Of a stretch of 63,069 nucleotides of DNA, positions 1 through 7,730 are shown one piece after another. Source of the DNA: Clostridiales bacterium (GTDB lineage: Bacteria > Bacillota > Clostridia > Saccharofermentanales > Saccharofermentanaceae). The stretch is taken from the NCBI GenBank assembly GCA_017617995.1, contig JAFZVE010000003.1, forward strand, positions 1 to 63,069. The letters are read 5' to 3'. Every line of letters begins with the position of its first letter. The first letter of the stretch is position 1. The notes below the pieces were generated by a model that had not been told where the DNA came from, searched no databases, and was given only the letters and a program-made list of their open reading frames with translations. Both the position numbers and the translations under genes were made by a program.

Positions 1-981
1 ACCACGTCCGTTGGCGTCACCCTCGATCATGATCTCGATGAAGGCCTTATTGACCATATCCATTTCCTTCTGGCACTCGCCATAGGTGAAATCGATCTGC
101 TTGCCGCCGACCCAGCACTTCTCGTCTCTCATGTCCTTCGGAACGACCCAGTCGAGGGTGATGTTCGTGAACGGAGACTGCGTGCCCCATCTGGAAGGTG
201 TATTTACACCGAAGATGAAGGACTGGATGCACTGCTTGACTTCCTTCTGGGAAAGATTATCAATCTTTACGAACGGAGCCAGATAGGTATCGAAAGAGGA
301 GAATGCCTGTGCGCCTGCCCACTCGTTCTGCATGATGCCGAGGAAGTTGACCATCTGGTTGCAGAGTGTGGAGAGGTGTCCGGCCGGAGCGGAAGTGATC
401 TTACCGACGACGCCGCCGAGACCTTCCTGGATGAGCTGCTTCAGGGACCAGCCTGCGCAGTAACCGGTGAGCATCGAGAGGTCGTGGATGTGGATCTCCG
501 CATTTCTATGCGCCTGCGCCACTTCCTGATCATAGATCTCTGTGAGCCAGTAGTTCGCTGTGATCGCACCGGAGTTAGAGAGGATAAGACCACCTACGCT
601 GTAGGTAACAGTGGAGTTCTCCTTAACACGCCAGTCGTTGATCTGCAGATAGTTATCTACGATATCTTTATAGTTCAGCATCGTGTTACGAACGTTACGG
701 ATCTTCTCACGCTGCTTTCTATAAAGGATATATGCCTTCGCAACGTCAGTATAGCCGGCCTCGGAAAGGATCTTCTCGGCGCTGTCCTGGATATCTTCTA
801 CAGAGATCACGTCGTCCTTGATCTTCTCTTCAAAGTCACTTGTTACACGAAGCGCCAGCATATCAATAACACTCGGATGATACTGCTTGTTACATCCTAC
901 AAATGCCTTCTCAATTGCAGCGCTGATCTTTGCTACGTCAAAATCTACGAGAACCCCATCTCTCTTTGATACCCGATACAT
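1..981 (-). CDS. nrdD: Anaerobic (class III) ribonucleoside-triphosphate reductase, N-terminal 327 residues (partial)
   Basis: This gene makes deoxyribonucleotides from ribonucleoside triphosphates by glycyl-radical chemistry without oxygen. Only the first 327 residues lie in the window; the C-terminal radical glycine lies beyond base 1. Residues 1 to about 95 form an ATP-cone regulatory domain (starting MYRVSKRDGVLVDFDVAKI). The reductase barrel follows, with family-typical segments such as NAEIHIHDLSMLTGYCAGW and IEIMIEGDANGRG. The ATG at 981 is preceded by GGAGG. The gene lies downstream of nrdG on the same strand but has its own promoter and NrdR boxes. The short palindrome GGGTGGATCACCC around 1020-1030 lies in its 5' UTR. 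Confidence 0.95.
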   Translation of the reverse strand, partial: MYRVSKRDGVLVDFDVAKISAAIEKAFVGCNKQYHPSVIDMLALRVTSDFEEKIKDDVISVEDIQDSAEKILSEAGYTDVAKAYILYRKQREKIRNVRNTMLNYKDIVDNYLQINDWRVKENSTVTYSVGGLILSNSGAITANYWLTEIYDQEVAQAHRNAEIHIHDLSMLTGYCAGWSLKQLIQEGLGGVVGKITSAPAGHLSTLCNQMVNFLGIMQNEWAGAQAFSSFDTYLAPFVKIDNLSQKEVKQCIQSFIFGVNTPSRWGTQSPFTNITLDWVVPKDMRDEKCWVGGKQIDFTYGECQKEMDMVNKAFIEIMIEGDANGRG

Positions 982-1062
982 ACCTGTTCCTCCAGACTGA
1001 AAATGTTCTTTCCGTTGGGTGGATCACCCGACGGTTTGCTCCCCCAAAAGGCTGATATATAA

Positions 1063-1090
1063 AGGGTATCACTACGGGGCAAAAAGTCAA
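1063..1090 (-). promoter_or_regulatory. Probable nrdD promoter
   Basis: On the minus strand a good -35 (TTGACT, 1090-1085) is followed after 16 bases by a weak -10 (TACCCT, 1068-1063). The -35 sits inside the proximal NrdR box, so NrdR binding should block polymerase. The weak -10 lowers confidence. Confidence 0.5.
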
Positions 1091-1132
1091 TATCTTGTGC
1101 GTACAAATTTCGCAAAACACAAGATATTGTAT
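1085..1132 (-). promoter_or_regulatory. Tandem NrdR boxes upstream of nrdD
   Basis: Two 16-base near-palindromes, at 1085-1100 and 1117-1132, match the published NrdR box (acaCwAtATaTwGtgt) at about 12 and 14 of 16 positions. They are separated by 16 bases, so their starts are 32 bases (three helical turns) apart, the spacing known for NrdR boxes. They share a perfect 12-base inverted repeat, CAATATCTTGTG and CACAAGATATTG. NrdR represses ribonucleotide reductase genes when ATP/dATP status is high. The downstream box overlaps the probable -35 element of nrdD. Confidence 0.85.
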
Positions 1133-1161
1133 GTTACAATTTCATTACGTATTTGATATTT

Positions 1162-1854
1162 TCAGGAGAGTCCTCGAAGTTCGGCCTGATTTACGCTCGA
1201 TTTTACGATTTTCAGGAAGGCGTTCATCTGATCCTTTGAGCAGGCTGTCAGACCACCATATTTTACCGTGTCACGATCCACAAATTCCTGCAGGTAATAC
1301 CGGTCGGCACCCTGTATCCACGCCGCGATTTTTCTCATCGACTCCTCATCGTGGAACTGACTTACAACCGTCGTACGGAACTCGTAGGGCACCTTCCCCT
1401 GCTTTAGGAACTCGACGCTTCTTTCTACTTTAGATATATCGAACTGGGGGATCCCTATAGTAATACCATATTTATCCGGGCTGTTCTTGATGTCCATCGC
1501 CACATAGTCGACAAGACCGGCCTCCACGACCTCGATCAGACGGTCCGGGTGATTCCCGTTCGTGTCGAGCTTGATCGCAAATCCCATCTCGTGGATCTTT
1601 GTCATCAGTTCAGGAAGATCCTTACGAAGCAACGGCTCTCCGCCTGTAAAGACCACGCCGTCGAGAAGACCGACGCGCTTTTTCAGGAAAGACAGAAGCT
1701 CGACCTCGTCCATCTCGGCCGGTGCCTCCGGATCGAGGAGCTCCGCATTATGGCAGAACGGACAGCGCATATCGCATCCGCCCAGGAAGACCGTACAGGC
1801 CACTTTTCCCGGAAAATCCAGAAGTGTCATCTTCATCAGGCCGTGAATCTTCAT
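1162..1854 (-). CDS. nrdG: Anaerobic ribonucleotide reductase activating protein (radical SAM)
   Basis: This is a 230-residue radical-SAM enzyme that installs the glycyl radical on NrdD using S-adenosylmethionine and a [4Fe-4S] cluster. The cluster-binding CxxxCxxC motif is visible as CDMRCPFC at about residues 27-34, followed by the GGEP motif (VFTGGEPLL) that contacts SAM. The start ATG at 1854 is preceded by GGGAGGAG. It lies immediately upstream of nrdD on the same strand, which fixes its partner. It belongs to the longer activase subfamily resembling pyruvate-formate-lyase activases rather than the short E. coli type. Confidence 0.92.
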   Translation of the reverse strand: MKIHGLMKMTLLDFPGKVACTVFLGGCDMRCPFCHNAELLDPEAPAEMDEVELLSFLKKRVGLLDGVVFTGGEPLLRKDLPELMTKIHEMGFAIKLDTNGNHPDRLIEVVEAGLVDYVAMDIKNSPDKYGITIGIPQFDISKVERSVEFLKQGKVPYEFRTTVVSQFHDEESMRKIAAWIQGADRYYLQEFVDRDTVKYGGLTACSKDQMNAFLKIVKSSVNQAELRGLS

Positions 1855-1888
1855 CCGGAAAACTCCTCCCTTTAATGTCAGTAAAGTT

Positions 1889-1957
1889 ATTATACACTTT
1901 TTGCCGGGCGTAGACCGAAGCAGGAAATTAAACTTTACTAAACAAAAAGTTTAATTT
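1889..1957 (-). promoter_or_regulatory. nrdG promoter with upstream 12-bp inverted repeat
   Basis: A perfect TATAAT -10 (minus strand, 1894-1889) has no recognisable -35. Upstream lies a perfect inverted repeat, AAATTAAACTTT (1925-1936) and AAAGTTTAATTT (1946-1957), with a 9-base spacer. A weak -35 with a palindrome centred about 50 bases above the -10 suggests an activator site, but the regulator is unknown. Confidence 0.5.
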
Positions 1958-2044
1958 GGTATCAGATGAAACATAGTTAAACCGTTTTTCCGCTTTTTCG
2001 AACCGGAAAATTTAGCACAACTAAAGAGATTCACGTATTTTCAA

Positions 2045-2072
2045 TTGATTTTTGCCTGAAAGGTCCTATAAT
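2045..2072 (+). promoter_or_regulatory. Promoter of the XRE/RelA-like gene pair
   Basis: TTGATT (2045-2050) and a perfect TATAAT (2067-2072) are separated by 16 bases. They give a roughly 95-base 5' UTR to the ATG at 2174, which is preceded by GGGGGAGG. Confidence 0.6.
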
Positions 2073-2173
2073 GTAGGCATACAGAGGGTATTTCCAAACA
2101 AGTTTTTTCAAGATAAGCACATTTTCATACGGGTAACATGATTTGACATAGAAGATCAGGGGGAGGCTACGCT

Positions 2174-3319
2174 ATGGATAACATGACTATCACTGACTTT
2201 ACTATTCGCGACCAGGTATCGGAGAATATCAAGCGCCTTTTGGAGCAGAACGGGATCAACCAGAAGCAGCTCGCAGAGAAGACACATGTCGCAGAAGCGC
2301 TGATTTCCTCATATAAGAATGGAAAGGCACTTCCGCCCCTCAGTTTTCTTCTCTCTCTGAAGAGCATCTACGGCATCTCGATCGACGATTTCCTCTCGAA
2401 GGATATTACACCGGCCGCCTACGACGCGCTCCCGCCGACCTCCGAGATCGAGAAGGAAGAACTCGAGGACTATTCCCGATATGAGGGTACCTATTATCTT
2501 TATTATTTTAATACAGGGAATTATAAGGGGAATGACCATAATCCACCGGCCGCATCCCTGATGTTCGGCATCATGCACATCTACGCCACCCCTTCTCCCA
2601 TGAACCGTCTCGGCCACAGTGTCGTATGTATCATGGGTATCGGGTCCCGAAACGAAGCCGTCGAGACCCGATACCAGATCGAGAACCACATCAGAAAAAA
2701 CGGCGGATCCTTCGCCAAATGCGTCGAGAGTATGTACTCGAAGAAAGAATTTAATCCTGCTAAAGAAGATGACCCGAAAGGAAGAAAAGAAAAAGAACCG
2801 ACTCCATCTTCGAAATATCCCGGCATCCCCTACTACGGGGACTTCGAAATGAATCACAACCACGCCTTCATCACCATCAAGCAGAGTAACAAAGACCAGG
2901 CGCTCATCATCCTTCACCGCACACCCACACCGGCCACACCCACGAAATATAACAGCGGTATCGGCACGATCAATTCCATTTCCAAAGGCCGCGAGCCCAT
3001 GCCGGCGATCCAGTTTATCGGCCTTTCCCGCGAGAACACTCGTCTTTCCGACGAAGAGCTGCACCACATGCTGCTCCTCAGCCACATCTCCGTAAAAGAT
3101 TCCCACGATACAGATGAACTGATTTCTTTCATCAAGAAACAGTACACCGACCCGGACGAAAACATCACCGATTTCCAGCGTGACATCACGGTCAAGGGCG
3201 CACTCTCCGCATACGTCAGGAAAGTCGTCGACAGGAACCTATTCCGCGTCGGGAAGATCTCGAACCGCGATGACGACGCATGGTACCACATGCTGAAGGA
3301 TACATTCCTGAAACAGTGA
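2174..3319 (+). CDS. XRE-family DNA-binding protein with large unknown C-terminal domain
   Basis: The 381-residue protein begins with a Cro/CI-type helix-turn-helix at about residues 12-66 (QKQLAEKTHVAEALISSYKN). The remaining ~300 residues are a domain I do not recognise. It contains an aromatic patch (YYLYYFNTGNY), two hydrophobic strands (LMFGIMHIY, SVVCIMGIG), a Lys/Glu-rich linker and a conserved-looking tail ending WYHMLKDTFLK. No membrane segment is seen. The start follows GGGGGAGG. The RelA/SpoT-like gene follows after 26 bases on the same strand, so the two are probably co-transcribed. The unknown part may sense a ligand or be an effector; its function is not assigned. Confidence 0.8.
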   Translation: MDNMTITDFTIRDQVSENIKRLLEQNGINQKQLAEKTHVAEALISSYKNGKALPPLSFLLSLKSIYGISIDDFLSKDITPAAYDALPPTSEIEKEELEDYSRYEGTYYLYYFNTGNYKGNDHNPPAASLMFGIMHIYATPSPMNRLGHSVVCIMGIGSRNEAVETRYQIENHIRKNGGSFAKCVESMYSKKEFNPAKEDDPKGRKEKEPTPSSKYPGIPYYGDFEMNHNHAFITIKQSNKDQALIILHRTPTPATPTKYNSGIGTINSISKGREPMPAIQFIGLSRENTRLSDEELHHMLLLSHISVKDSHDTDELISFIKKQYTDPDENITDFQRDITVKGALSAYVRKVVDRNLFRVGKISNRDDDAWYHMLKDTFLKQ

Positions 3320-3345
3320 TCACTACTTAGGGGGGAGGGGTAGTA

Positions 3346-4866
3346 ATGAATAAGGTCTGTACGATCGATGACATCATCCATACCATGCAGAGTAACCACG
3401 CCGTCGTGTATAAGCCGTACATCAAGAAGGCCTATGCTTTTGCTGCCGAGAAGCATAACGGAGTCTTCAGAAAGTCCGGTGAAGCTTACATCAACCATCC
3501 TCTGCGCGTAGCGCATTTCGTCGCCTCCTGGGGACTCGAGAGCGATTCCGTGATCGCCGCTCTTCTTCACGACATCGTAGAAGACTGTGACGTGACGATC
3601 GAAGATATCGGCGAGATGTTTAATGAGAACATCGCCAAGCTCGTCGACAGTGTTACCTCGATCGACTGTTCCATCACGGAAGCCGAGAAGAGCACACTTT
3701 CGAAAGAAGACATCGACCGCATGTCGGAAGTCAAGCTGATCGAGAATATGAATCGAAAAGCACTTCTCATCAAGATCGCGGATCGCCTCGACAACCTCTA
3801 CACGATCGGCTGTTTCCCCATTAATAAACAGATCCGGAAAGCCAGAGAAACAAGAGAGATCATCATTCCCCTGGCCGAAATGGCCAAAGCCTACTATCTC
3901 GTCGATGAACTGCAGAATCTCTGCATCCGTATCGAACATAAGGATAAATACGACGAGATCTCCGAAGCCTATCAGATCCTGCTTCTTAGAAACGACATTT
4001 CCTCATCTTTCATCATCAACCAGCTCCACTCCGTGATATCCGACCTTTCGAAACTGAACGACCTTTCCATCCGAAACGGTGGTGTCGCCGACCAAGACGC
4101 ACTCATCTTAAGTAAAGCCATCGCCAAGTTCGAGTGTAAGAAGCGCTCGGTTGCGAGTCTTTACCGCCAGACCGTGAAGATCCTCGAGAACTGTAACCAG
4201 TCCCTGCGTTCACTTTTCACGAAGGAAGTCATTCCTCTTTACGACATGACATTCGTGATCAAGGATGCTTTTCTCGATGAAAACAGAAAGAAGAACGCAC
4301 AGGATGTCTTCTTCTCCTTCTACGACAAATACCTCATCGGACTCGGCCTCGAGATCATCGAATTCGGAAGAACCTCCGACAACAATTCCACCTACATCCT
4401 GCTCATGGACGAGATGGAGAACCGCTATCGCGTATTCGTCCGAAGTGAACTCGACTACGTCCGTTACCGGATCGGAGATATCGTCGATGAGATGGATGAC
4501 TTCAACTTCAAGGGTGTCGATCCCTACGAGCCTTCCGGATTCCGGAAAAAGAAGATCAAGGTATATAAACGCGACGGCTCGGAGATGTTTATCGATGACG
4601 GTGCGACGGTCCTGGACTTCGCCTTCGCGATCCACTCCGACATCGGCCTTCACTTCGAGTATGCGACCATTGACGGCAATCCCGACCACCTCGGGCCGCA
4701 CGTCCGCCTGAACGAAGGTGATAAGGTCGTCATCCACCATAATCTCAAGGTGACTCCATCGATCACGTGGTTCCGCCACGTCAAGACCAGTAACGCCATC
4801 AACCACCTCATCGCCGCGATCGATGCTTCGAATAAAAAGAAAGAAAATGAATCAGAAGCAGAGTAG
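3346..4866 (+). CDS. RelA/SpoT-homologue with HD hydrolase and TGS domains, degenerate synthetase
   Basis: This 506-residue protein resembles long alarmone enzymes but is shorter and divergent. The HD (ppGpp hydrolase) domain spans about residues 25-200 with the metal and catalytic residues in place: HP (51), HDIVED (75-80) and KIADRLDN (D146, N150). The region where the (p)ppGpp synthetase should be (about 280-390) keeps only fragments (LYDMTFVIKD, YRVFVRSEL). It lacks the usual substrate Tyr/His motif and the catalytic Glu of the xVxIRT strand. A TGS domain follows (about 400-465), then a RelA-like segment (WFRHVKTSNAINHLI). No ACT domain is present. I infer a hydrolase-only or ligand-sensing protein working with the preceding XRE protein. 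Confidence 0.85.
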   Translation: MNKVCTIDDIIHTMQSNHAVVYKPYIKKAYAFAAEKHNGVFRKSGEAYINHPLRVAHFVASWGLESDSVIAALLHDIVEDCDVTIEDIGEMFNENIAKLVDSVTSIDCSITEAEKSTLSKEDIDRMSEVKLIENMNRKALLIKIADRLDNLYTIGCFPINKQIRKARETREIIIPLAEMAKAYYLVDELQNLCIRIEHKDKYDEISEAYQILLLRNDISSSFIINQLHSVISDLSKLNDLSIRNGGVADQDALILSKAIAKFECKKRSVASLYRQTVKILENCNQSLRSLFTKEVIPLYDMTFVIKDAFLDENRKKNAQDVFFSFYDKYLIGLGLEIIEFGRTSDNNSTYILLMDEMENRYRVFVRSELDYVRYRIGDIVDEMDDFNFKGVDPYEPSGFRKKKIKVYKRDGSEMFIDDGATVLDFAFAIHSDIGLHFEYATIDGNPDHLGPHVRLNEGDKVVIHHNLKVTPSITWFRHVKTSNAINHLIAAIDASNKKKENESEAE

Positions 4867-4886
4867 TCCCATCAGTCGATCGGCAT

Positions 4887-5357
4887 TCACAGCGGTGCTT
4901 CGATAGTGATCATGGTCTCCGTAAAACCGTTTCTCTTATAGAACCGAAGTCCGTCCGTATTTCCCGGGAAGACCTGTGTGCGGAAGAAGTCCGCACCGTT
5001 TTCTCTACCGTATTCCTTTACCGTCTCCATGAACATCGAGCCGATCCCGCGGCTTCTATACTCCGCTGTTACGACCAGATCCTGAAGATACATCGCCAGT
5101 TCCGGCTTAAGGCACGAGAAAGGCTTGCTCTTGATGAGTACCACGTGCGCAAATCCGATCACCCTGCCGTCATCCTCGGCGACAAAGAGCGCCTGGTTAT
5201 CGCTTCCCAGGATCCCTTCCATATACTCCGATCTGGCCCCCTTCGGACTCAGGACGAAGTGCTGGGGCTGGTAGAGTACACCATCTTCTTCGAGTTCTCT
5301 GTAGAGGTCTTCCAAATTTTCAAAATCTTCTCTTATGGCTCTTCGGATATTGATCAT
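4887..5357 (-). CDS. GNAT family N-acetyltransferase
   Basis: The 156-residue protein starts at the ATG at 5357 (MINIRRAIREDF), preceded by AAGGAG. The open frame continues upstream, but that part overlaps the next gene and lacks a ribosome site. The acetyl-CoA binding motif is clear: LQDLVVTAEYRSRGIGSMF (RxxGIG) at about residues 90-110, followed by the C-terminal GLRFYKRNGF motif. The acceptor substrate cannot be told from sequence. It follows a kinase-fold gene by 22 bases and is probably co-transcribed with it. Confidence 0.88.
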   Translation of the reverse strand: MINIRRAIREDFENLEDLYRELEEDGVLYQPQHFVLSPKGARSEYMEGILGSDNQALFVAEDDGRVIGFAHVVLIKSKPFSCLKPELAMYLQDLVVTAEYRSRGIGSMFMETVKEYGRENGADFFRTQVFPGNTDGLRFYKRNGFTETMITIEAPL

Positions 5358-5379
5358 CGTCTGCTCCTTAAACACAGTT

Positions 5380-6072
5380 TCATTTTTCTCTTTCGCGGAT
5401 GATGGCACACACTGTGACCGCATCCTGAAAATCCTCATCGGAGATACCCAGTGCCACGATGTCATCTGCGATGACCTGCTTATAGATCGCAAGGGCCTCC
5501 TGCGAGAATTCATCGAAAATCACATAGGTCCTCGCATAGTCGAAGACCGCCGGCGCGATCCGCGCATTCATCCAGTCGATGATCTTATACTCCGATCCGT
5601 CTGACGGCAGCATGATGTTCAGAAAATGCATATCGAGATGACAGATGCAGGACGGGTACTTCCCGGAAAGTTTTTCAATGATCGGGAAGATCGTGTCCTT
5701 CTCTTCTTCACTTAAACCCATTCCAGCCGTCGCGATCAGTGGCGGCATCCGGATCCCCTCAACCGATGCGGCATGCACCTTTCGAAAAGCACTTGTGAGG
5801 AGTCCGAATCCTTCGATATATCCTTCTCGCACTTTCTTCTCGAGTACTTCTCCCTCGATGAGGTCCATCCTGATGATGTGTGCGTCGTCGGTATCGTAGT
5901 AGCGGATCGGGCAGAGTCCCGCCTCATTGACCGCACGCTGCTGGTCTTTTTCAAAAGCGATCCACTCCGCCGGATAGGAAGATTTATAAACTTTATATGC
6001 ATATCCCTGATACCGGAAAACATCCGCCTGCGCGCCTTTTCCGATCAGGACCTGACTTCCATCAAAATCCAT
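5380..6072 (-). CDS. Aminoglycoside-phosphotransferase/protein-kinase-fold protein
   Basis: The 230-residue protein has a kinase-like fold. It has a glycine-rich start (LIGKGAQADVFRY), a lysine in AYKVYKS, the catalytic loop CHLDMHFLNI (HxDxxxxN) at about residue 145, and the metal-binding IIDWMNA. This is the APH/choline-kinase superfamily, which phosphorylates small molecules including antibiotics. The acceptor is unknown and resistance cannot be claimed. The start is preceded by a purine-rich GAGAAGGAATG stretch. It is followed closely by a GNAT gene. Confidence 0.8.
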   Translation of the reverse strand: MDFDGSQVLIGKGAQADVFRYQGYAYKVYKSSYPAEWIAFEKDQQRAVNEAGLCPIRYYDTDDAHIIRMDLIEGEVLEKKVREGYIEGFGLLTSAFRKVHAASVEGIRMPPLIATAGMGLSEEEKDTIFPIIEKLSGKYPSCICHLDMHFLNIMLPSDGSEYKIIDWMNARIAPAVFDYARTYVIFDEFSQEALAIYKQVIADDIVALGISDEDFQDAVTVCAIIREREK

Positions 6073-6111
6073 TCTGCATTCCTTCTCTTTCTTCTTGCAG
6101 TATCCATCTTA

Positions 6112-6906
6112 TCACAAAGGATCCTTCCACTTCTCCATGTAGGGTTCCTGTCCCTCGTCCTCTTCGAATTCATCCGCAGAGACACGGATCCACTTCGTTC
6201 CGGCGGGCTTATCGATGTATTTGATGAGCGTCGGATCGATACTGCAGAGGGCATGGATGATGCAGAACGTAAAGTTTTCGGGATCATCCACATATTCCTG
6301 ATCTTCGGAGCCGCCGTAGAACTGCCATCCGCTGTACTGTTCTTCGTCCGGTTCTTCACAGGACATATATCCGACCTTCCAGCCTTCTACCGTGATCTTT
6401 TTCGAGACGATGGCAAGCTTGCCCATGATCTCTTTTCGTCGGATCGAAGGTTCGTAGTACTGCCGGTTCTTCAGAAACATCGCCTTATCCGAGAGGGTAG
6501 GTGTCACATCGGTATCGATCCGCTCGATATCTGCATCCCAGATCTTCTGGTCATCGGCGTTAAACCGAAGTACGACCGCCAGTTTCAGAAGGTCATCTTT
6601 TCCGACTTCCAGACTCGTCTCGATTTTCTTTGCGATATGCTTGCCGTGATCGTCGTAAATCAGCAGTTGCAGAGAGCCGTCTTTATAGACCAGCGCCTTT
6701 GCCGCACCGAGGTTTTCCTTATCGTTATAGAAGACCATGAACGCCGGAAAATGGTCATTCACGAACCAGTCAAACTCGGTACCGTTTTTCCCGTTCATGT
6801 AGTAGATCTTGCCGCCCTCTTCGAGTTCATCTGCGGACACATCCGGAAGATGCATCTCGAGATTCTGTCTGATGATATCTGCGATTTCACTTAGGATACT
6901 GTTCAT
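6112..6906 (-). CDS. DUF2185 (Imm33-like) domain protein
   Basis: The 264-residue soluble protein has a C-terminal region (about residues 160-250) with the DUF2185 pattern: a KLAIVSKKIT strand, VGYMSCEEPDEEQYSGWQF, GSEDQEYVDDPENF and a terminal RVSADEFEE. DUF2185 includes immunity protein Imm33 of polymorphic-toxin systems. The N-terminal 150 residues hold a separate alpha/beta region that I do not recognise. The ATG at 6906 is preceded by AAAGGAGAAG. No toxin gene is adjacent, so an immunity role is only a family-based inference. Confidence 0.65.
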   Translation of the reverse strand: MNSILSEIADIIRQNLEMHLPDVSADELEEGGKIYYMNGKNGTEFDWFVNDHFPAFMVFYNDKENLGAAKALVYKDGSLQLLIYDDHGKHIAKKIETSLEVGKDDLLKLAVVLRFNADDQKIWDADIERIDTDVTPTLSDKAMFLKNRQYYEPSIRRKEIMGKLAIVSKKITVEGWKVGYMSCEEPDEEQYSGWQFYGGSEDQEYVDDPENFTFCIIHALCSIDPTLIKYIDKPAGTKWIRVSADEFEEDEGQEPYMEKWKDPL

Positions 6907-6956
6907 AGGCCTTCTCCTTTCGTCTTATAGGGATTCTGCCTCTTCTGCTTCGCTTC

Positions 6957-7703
6957 TTACTTCGATTTCCACCTCACTGATTTACCGTCACTGCATATTT
7001 CTTCGATCTTTCCATCCAGGATGCGGTAGGCTTCGCCATAGATCGTCTCCGCATCTTCATCGCAAACGATGTAAGATCCGTTATTGATCGCGATGATCTC
7101 ATGTCCCATACTGTCGGAGAAAGTGATATCTTCGATCACGCGCATCCCGTCGAGCATGTCATAGCGGAGATCCGAAAAGTGCGGAAAGATGTTGATATCT
7201 GTAAGACCCAGTCCGGAGATCCAGCGCTGAAAGTCCGGATCGACTGCTTCGCCCGGAAGTTCCGGCCCGGCATATACGTTATCTGCACAGTTCATCGATC
7301 CGGCACTCCAAGCGATCACGAGGCCATCGAAATCCCGGATCTTTTCACGAAGATTCAGATCTTTGAAGAACGCATTCTGCGTCGGTACGTGTCCTCCGGT
7401 CAGGATCACGACATCGATCTCCGAAAGACTGTCCACTGCCGCCATGTTATCACGGTCGCACATGATGATCTCCGACACAGAAAGTCCGCTCATCGGGAAG
7501 GCCTCTTTGAAGCATCGGATCGTACTGCTGTTTCTCTCGGCATCGTCCGGAGACGCGGTAATAAAGAGGACTTTCGCCTCCTCTTTCCAGAACGATTTTA
7601 TCAGATCGAGCTGGCCGTTTCCTTCTTCCAGCTTCGCCGGAAAACGCACGCCGTCGATCTTCTCGGATCCACCCAGATTACTTGTCAGAATGACTCTTTT
7701 CAT
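6957..7703 (-). CDS. Peptidase S51 / dipeptidase E-like (class I glutamine amidotransferase-like fold)
   Basis: The 248-residue protein matches the peptidase S51 family (PepE, cyanophycinase). Its nucleophile elbow is VIAWSAGSMN, with the catalytic serine at about residue 134. The upstream DVVILTGGHVPTQN is the usual GG-containing oxyanion strand. Members cleave Asp-Xaa dipeptides or related isoaspartyl bonds in the cytosol. Start ATG 7703 is preceded by GGAG at suitable spacing. It sits in a run of minus-strand single genes with no clear pathway partner. Confidence 0.82.
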   Translation of the reverse strand: MKRVILTSNLGGSEKIDGVRFPAKLEEGNGQLDLIKSFWKEEAKVLFITASPDDAERNSSTIRCFKEAFPMSGLSVSEIIMCDRDNMAAVDSLSEIDVVILTGGHVPTQNAFFKDLNLREKIRDFDGLVIAWSAGSMNCADNVYAGPELPGEAVDPDFQRWISGLGLTDINIFPHFSDLRYDMLDGMRVIEDITFSDSMGHEIIAINNGSYIVCDEDAETIYGEAYRILDGKIEEICSDGKSVRWKSK

Positions 7704-7730
7704 GTGCTACGTCTCCATGTAAGTTCCAGA

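Noticed and set aside
1014..1032. Short hairpin GGGTG-gat-CACCC in the nrdD 5' UTR as a cobalamin or other riboswitch
   Set aside because: Only 5 to 8 base pairs with no conserved aptamer sequence; too little to call a riboswitch.
2914..3939. Long minus-strand open frame of 341 codons across the XRE/RelA-like genes
   Set aside because: It is antisense to two well-supported genes, has no ribosome site and shows no recognisable motif; codon structure of the real genes keeps the opposite strand open.
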